NCBI GenBank assembly: GCA_005406025.1
Contig: BGZK01001278.1
Location: 1-64,000 of the forward strand
Source of the DNA: Eumeta japonica
Lineage: Eukaryota > Arthropoda > Insecta > Lepidoptera > Psychidae
Direction of reading: 5' to 3'
Length of the DNA: 64,000 nucleotides
The position numbers were made by a program, and so were the translations under genes. This document shows, piece after piece, positions 58,600-64,000 of this stretch (positions are counted from its first letter, which is position 1; every line of letters starts with the position of its first letter). A model generated the notes under the pieces. It did not search any database. It was not told the DNA's origin and saw nothing but the letters and a program-made list of their open reading frames with translations.

Positions 58600-59480
58600 A
58601 ACAATGGCTTTTCCAAATTTTATACGTTTCAGTGTTTTTAGAACATCATTCATGGTAATTTCATTTTCATTTTTATCATTATTCATATATTTAGTGCCAG
58701 TAACACTTTGAGTTGCATCTCTATCCTCACATGCTAAAACGCTTTCGAAATAATTCTTTCATTGCTTATGCATATAACTTTCTTCTTCAGCAAACATTCA
58801 TTATCATCTTTTATTCTTTATACACAATATTTCGGTATTATTTTGGGCCTTTTTCAGTATATTCCAGAATTTTTTTGGTTTTTCTTGAAATTATTCGATA
58901 TCTTCTGTCTTAGCGTTCTTTTTCATTTCACACACTCTTTAACTCTTATTTTTACGTCTTTCTATCTAATTTCAACCTCTTTTAGCTTACCATTCAAACA
59001 ACAGTTTGAAAGGAATACCTTTTTTCACTTTTTGGTTGGCAGTTTCATACCATTTAAAATTACCCAAGCTATCTTTCAATTGCTCTACATTTTCATCTTT
59101 TACTTTTGGAGCCTGAAGCGTACCAACTTTTACTCGTGCTAGCTCCGTAGTGACCACTTTTGCATGATGTCGCTAACGCTGGCGTAAATCTTTAATTCGA
59201 CAGACGACTATGAAGTGGTCGGTGCCAACGTTAAGACCTTGATGTTATCGTGTTTTCTAGCCCTAGAAATACCTGAAAAAATATTAGTAAGACTAGGACT
59301 AAAAGAAATTTTAAACTCATTCACGCATAGAACATCTAGTCTTCTGTTTTTCATCAGTTCGCAAACATCATCAATTTTACCATTCATAGCTTCACACACG
59401 TTTAGAGTACCGAAGCGAACTACTCTAATCCGCGTTTTATTCTTCCTAAGAACTAAGCGTGAAGTTTCCCCCCCTGCCAT
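58600..59480 (-). pseudogene. RTE-type LINE remnant (endonuclease start and pre-RT region)
   Basis: The minus frame 59208-59480 encodes the start of an apurinic-type endonuclease as in RTE elements: VVRFGTLNVCEAMNGKIDDV, CELMKNRRLDVLCVNEFKIS. The family's first motif is usually GTWNV and its second L-LQET-K; here the catalytic-site text is partly altered (VNEFK). After a large internal deletion the strand continues at about 58640-59130 with VEQLKDSLGNFKWYETANQK and then ATQSVTGTKYMNNDKNENEI and VLKTLKRIKFGKA, the connector before the reverse transcriptase (where the family has ...EAIKKMK.GKAPG). The rest of the reverse transcriptase is missing. Frameshifts throughout; dead. Confidence 0.75.
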
Positions 59481-59649
59481 ACAACGTAACTACCCGGGAC
59501 AAGACCAAGAAGAGATTCTCTGACAATTTCAGTACCTTCTTGAGGTAATTAGGTATTTTTTTATTTTATTTAATTGAATACAGTAATGATAAAAGAAGTG
59601 TTCTTTTCTAATTTGCTATGATTTTTTTATGATTAAACCATTACTATCA

Positions 59650-60275
59650 ATCATATATTTTCAATCGGATTCTTGACACTCTTACTTTCGCTTTAGTACC
59701 ACCTCACCCTCACACACCATCTTCTTCTTCCCACCTCCTTCTCAGTCCCCATCACTCGCTCTAACATCGCTTCTTCTTTACCCAAAGCAAACAATGAGCA
59801 CGGCCAAAAGACAAAACAAAATTAATGACTTTCAAACCTTCTATTTATATGGAATTATACAATAAATATGCAAAAAAAAAATATATTAACCTATATTTTA
59901 TGTGCTAATAATTTCTATCAATTTTGTAAATTTCATAAAAAGCGTTAATTTCTTATAACATTGTTAAGATATAAGTGAACATTAGACAAACAGACAAAAG
60001 AGATAAACAGATTGTAATTTATATTATATTACCAATATATGTTCTATTAGTACACTAGATTTCATGAAAATCCGTTTAACTATTGGTGAACTATGAAAAA
60101 ACATACAAACGAACAGAAAGACAGATAAACAAAAAAAATTATCTCATGTCTGTCACCTGGTATCAAACTATGTCCGTGCCAAATTTTATCAAAATTGGTA
60201 CAGCTGTTTAGGCGTGAAAACGTAACCGACAGACAGACAGGCAGACACTTTCGCAAGCATAGATATTACGAGTCA
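59650..60275 (+). repeat. Dispersed retro-derived repeat with tail modules
   Basis: The left part (ACACTCTTACTTTCGCTTTAG, then CCTCACCCTCACACACC) matches 39465-39540. The right part is tail-type text: GTGCCAAATTTTATCAAAAT, TGGTACAGCTGTTTAGGCGT, GACAGACAGACAGGCAGACA, CTTTCGCAAGCATAGATATT. The last blocks are the usual 3' end of a widespread arthropod retroelement group. A half-decayed tail module lies before it (60058-60130). Non-coding. Confidence 0.65.
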
Positions 60276-60709
60276 ATTATCTGTCACGCTTAGAACTCGT
60301 GCTTAATAAGTTGATTACATTGAACGACTAATTGAATTAGACACTATATTCATTGAGCTGTTACTATGCAATAGAACAGCTATAGTATATGTCATTTGCT
60401 CACCGCTTGAATAACTTCAGCATTAACTTTATGCTATGATACAATAACGCATCACAATCTGGAAAAATACACTTGATCTGTTTAATGTGACAAAAGGAGT
60501 ATAACTTTAATAAGCACACAATAAGACAATACATCAAAGTCCTTGGATTTTCAACAAAAACTAGATTAGGTATTTCATCTATGTGATCTATCAGGTTTTT
60601 AAATAGGATTATTTGCGTAAATTTTGATAGGAATTTATATGAATACTTGTCATTATTTTCATTCGGTAAGGTCAAAATTAATTAATAAGCTCCAGAAAAT
60701 GTGACAGAA

Positions 60710-60865
60710 TCAGTGCCATCGAGTTACATTAAGTGTGCCCCCGACGACGCGCCGCCTCGGCCGTACTTTGCCGGGATTTTGGGTCGAATTAATTCGGATC
60801 GTTAATCAAATACCTCTTAAAGCCCGCGACAAGCGTCCGCCTGTTAGTGTTCTAATGGCTTCGTT
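60710..60865. promoter_or_regulatory. GC-raised islet
   Basis: CCCCCGACGACGCGCCGCC followed by GGTCGAATTAATTCGGATCG and GTTAATCAAATACC (homeodomain-like). Non-coding; role inferred from composition and AT cores. Confidence 0.3.
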
Positions 60866-60869
60866 ACAT

Positions 60870-61775
60870 ACGATAATGACGATGTTGAGTTACAACTGAA
60901 TCTTTTGAAAATTAAGGATTATTAAAAGGATCACCTCATCGACTATTGGCCGAATAAAGTTAGAATTATATAAAGAATAATGTAGGTAGACGCCGCTGGT
61001 ATTATTAGAGGATTTACTATTTTAATCTGTAAATGTACCCATCGAATCTCTCTTAAAAATTATCACGCTATTCAAATTAAATTTTTGGCTGATGGTCCAT
61101 CGCTTAAATATAATTTAATTCAATGCAGTATAACTATTAGGAGCTTTTTTTAAGATTACAAAACACATAATACAATATATTTTATATTTAGTAATATAGT
61201 AATTAAATAATAAATAAATAAAAAATAATAAACAAATAATAAGTAAATAATAAATGTGATATAGTAAAACATATATTTTTCACTGGAAAATTACAATCGT
61301 GGGGAATATACAGCTTAGATAATAACAATGTCATACTAGTAGTTGATTAAAAAAACTACAACCCCAGGCGACTGACAAACGATATTATCTCGGACCATCT
61401 AAGACAGCACTGATCTAAGAGAATGATAGCGTCGATAACTTAGAAAATTACAATATTTTTAACTTATACTTTGTTTATGATGATTGTAAAAGATGAAAGA
61501 AACGAACGTACGGTGATTATATTTTAGTTGATGGTTGTTTCTTTTGTTGAAATCATACGCGTGTATAACTCAGCAAGTTTTGTATTAGTCCTAAAAATAT
61601 ACATGTTCTTAATACATATTTACAGAGAAATTTGCATTAGCACTTGTACGAAGTTTCATATATTTATATTAATGTACAGAACACATTTACTAGTCGCATC
61701 AAATACTTGTCAATCACCATCTTAAATGTAGCAAGTACATATTTCGGTAACGATACTATTTCCCCTTAAATTCAT
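60870..61775. other. AT-rich sequence, nothing recognised
   Basis: Includes simple A/T text (AATAAATAAATAAAA) at 61195-61255. No gene. Confidence 0.55.
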
Positions 61776-61779
61776 TTTT

Positions 61780-62500
61780 TATCGGGGAACAAAAAAAATC
61801 AAACAGTGTCGAATCAGGACCGTAAGAAGGATGAAATACGAGTTTGACCTGAGTGCATTTACAAAATTCCTTTCTTTAAGCGGCGAGTGCACGGATGCAT
61901 TGTTATCCAGAAGCAGTAACCCAATGAAGCCGATGTCCGATCTTTTGCTGCTCACAGCAGTAACGACTTCTGACAAACATTAATTGACATACCATTCGGA
62001 TTTATTCCTCCTTTTATCTCTTAAAACTACCGACACTGAATAAAACATGACAGAAAAAAATTAGCATCATAATTTTGTATACACTTTTCGATCTCTTCAC
62101 TTCGGTGAGCGTTGTTTTATTTTGCAACAGCTACATGGTCTATGGACGTTTAGTTTCAGGATCGTACTGTTAAACCCATGACCGGAAACTACATTTTAAA
62201 CGCGCTAAAAACCCTTCCTTAAATTTGACTTCCATGTCACAATACAGCTTTGTCAAAACTTCCTTTGGCTCCCGTGTTTCATTGTGCGGGACCCAGCGTG
62301 AAAATATCCTCCTTCGCGAAATTCACGCACACTCCCCAATCAAATTTATAGTATTCGCTGATTGACTTCGTTTGTAATTTGTCTGTTACCTAGAATATTT
62401 TTTTTCATTCTCGGCACGTTTATTTATAACAGCCATCTAAGAAAAGCCACTCCTTTCTTAGTCCCCCAAAGTTAGTCGACCTCGCTTAAATTCATGAAAC
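61780..62500 (-). mobile_element. Degenerate mariner element (second type)
   Basis: Minus-strand pieces of a mariner transposase: HEFKRGRLTLGD near 62470; RRRIFSRWVPHNETREPKEV at about 62260-62320; a QYDPETKRPQT patch after the first catalytic block (about 62140-62175); KRSKSVYKIMMLIFFC; then EWYVN and CLSEVV before the second block. In the second block LLLLDNNASVHS (about 61885-61920) corresponds to the family's LHHDNASAHT, so the catalytic Asp is retained. Frames change many times. The inverted repeats are not identifiable. It differs from the cecropia-like copies at 32454, 46694 and 63580. Confidence 0.75.
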
Positions 62501-62504
62501 AAAT

Positions 62505-63270
62505 GGTAAAAAATTTCTTTATACGTGTTTTTCTTTTTAAACGACTTTGAAGGTATTCAAATGGTTCTTCTATTTTTAATCAATACTAGAAATTGTAATA
62601 AATCATTGTGCAATAAGTACTCGTCATAAATTCATTTTACAATGAAAACGTATCACATATATTTTCATTATGCTGGTAAAAAAAAAAGAAATGAAAGAAT
62701 AATTTAAACTTGGTCGTTCATATTTTTTCTCATAAATAATACAATTTTCAACTCAGTGAAAAGCAGCCAGACCTTTGTCTATTGTCTAAAACTGTTTTTC
62801 GCAGAATATTTTGCGTGGCTTAGTATAGAAGCAGATGCAACCGAACAGTTACGTGAAAAACGATCATCCACAAACAATGCTTCAAAAATTTGGCATCGTC
62901 ATTTCTTAACATCCAATTTTTGATGACAGCAGCTGTCATCCCTACTTTATAAAGGTCGTGACGTCTTTTGTGATTCCGAACGTATGACTTTTACGGGAAA
63001 CGGCGCCGTGCCATGAGGATACTAGCCAATCGTAGCGTGGGTATTTCTACTGTGGTCCCCTTGCGACGATAAAAAAAAATAATTTCCTTATATTTTACTC
63101 TACACTACTCTAGTAAACCGTTAGAAATGAGCAATCAGTAAGCTTGTAGTTTTCATGAAATCAGCCGGTTAACTTGTAAATACTAAAGCTAATTGATAAT
63201 ATTTCACAGGACTGTAATTTTTATTTTCCTAATTTAACAATGTGAGTGTGAGATAACTACTATACGTAGC
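62505..63270. other. AT-rich sequence, nothing recognised
   Basis: May include the eroded 5' end of the mariner on the left. No other feature. Confidence 0.45.

Positions 63271-63273
<3 letters not shown>

Positions 63274-63339
<66 letters not shown>
63274..63339. repeat. (TA)33 microsatellite
   Basis: Longest simple repeat of the window, 66 bp uninterrupted. Confidence 0.97.
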
Positions 63340-63342
<3 letters not shown>

Positions 63343-63577
63343 CACGTTTCCATTTATTTTTCTAAATGAGAAACAACATTTTTTAAAATGTTATAAAAAA
63401 TCTTTTATCACAAAGAAAGCTGTAATTGCTTCTTAGAACTTCTTGCATTACTTTTAGATGCATATCTCTATTATATTATTTTTAGATAATAAAATCCGAT
63501 TTTTAACTTTATAGTTTTCGATACACTGAAATTAAACTAGTCCCATTCTCTACACAAGCAAACAAATTCATGTAGGT

Positions 63578-64000
63578 TGGGACATAATCCCATGGTGTAG
63601 AAATTATGGGACGTTTGATCAAAAAACTGTGACAAGTAGTTTTGACAGTCTTCTCTTCATGTTAACCTAACACTACAACCCATGGACACCTAAGGAATTC
63701 TTAAGAAACCGAAGCAAATGAAAATCTGAGGGTACTACATCAGTACTATGTAGTGGATGCGTTAATACTTTCCAACCAAACTTTCTCAATATTTTCTTTT
63801 CTATTACTGATCTGGCGTTATCATGGTGAAAGACGCACCCTTTCGGTTGATCAATTACGACAGTTTTTTTCTCTTTTCTTGATTCTCATCGGCTGTTGAC
63901 GGTGGAGATCCTGAATAACGGCCTTTCCCGGTGGTAAAAGCTTGACGTGAATAATGCCCTTCCAATCCCACCATATACATAATACCAATTTACTGCGAGT
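63578..64000 (-). mobile_element. Mariner (cecropia-like) fragment, cut by window end
   Basis: The sequence is the complement of the 3' half of the mariner family seen at 46694 and 32454. It shares GGGACATAATCCCAT, TTTTGACAGTCTTCTCTTC, GTTAACCTAACACTAC and GGTGAAAGACGCACCC (the complement of the second catalytic block region). The 5' half would lie beyond 64000. The 3' inverted repeat was not found. Dead as far as visible. Confidence 0.78.

Noticed and set aside
1..64000. CRISPR arrays, bacterial operons, Shine-Dalgarno sites or phage
   Set aside because: The composition, transposon types and SINEs are those of an insect nuclear genome; no prokaryotic feature is present.

Overview
The window is AT-rich nuclear DNA from an insect, most likely a moth or butterfly (Lepidoptera). 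The evidence is the set of dispersed repeats: elements opening with a CCGG.CAAGTGCGA-type motif and ending in GGTTCC...GAACCCTAAAAA, a short element carrying CCGGCAACGCACT...TATGGGCG...GCTCGTTT, and quasi-hexameric GATTCCGGTT-type blocks behind a CCCGCGGCTCCGCTC start. I know these from lepidopteran genomes. The species cannot be read from the sequence. No complete host protein-coding gene, rRNA or intact tRNA was found. The short open frames are mostly chance frames or frames inside repeats.
Layout. 1-1330: eroded retroelement ORF (minus). 4285-6190: the tail of a mariner-like transposase, a 714-bp solo LTR with its AAAAT target duplication, and a broken mariner. 6800-16190: sparse DNA with dispersed repeats, a 60-bp perfect palindrome (13151-13210) and several GC-rich islets. 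16983-18462: a second solo LTR of the same family (GCAAT duplication), doubled in length by a GC-rich tandem insert. 19980-27600: GC-rich islets and LINE debris. 28150-31830: a BEL/Pao retrotransposon fragment split by an almost complete piggyBac-like element (28987-31409) with TTAA duplications and four frameshifts. 32454-40015: truncated mariner, dispersed repeats and a tRNA-derived SINE. 46694-48390: a TIR-bounded mariner, then a 433-bp hAT-type MITE with a perfect 8-bp target duplication, then a 65-bp hairpin. 54118-55095: an old 22-bp minisatellite. 56530-64000: another SINE, an RTE-type LINE remnant, two more mariner remnants and a (TA)33 tract.
Between the elements lie about fifteen islets of 100-450 bp that are far richer in G+C and CpG than their surroundings and carry homeodomain, forkhead, CTCF-like and E-box-like words. 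The lack of genes together with these islets suggests a large intron or the regulatory desert of a developmental gene. That is inference and needs cross-species alignment.
The best-supported new observations are the nested piggyBac-in-BEL insertion, the two solo LTRs differing by a GC-rich insert, the GTACGAT-rich hAT MITE, and the 22-bp phased minisatellite.
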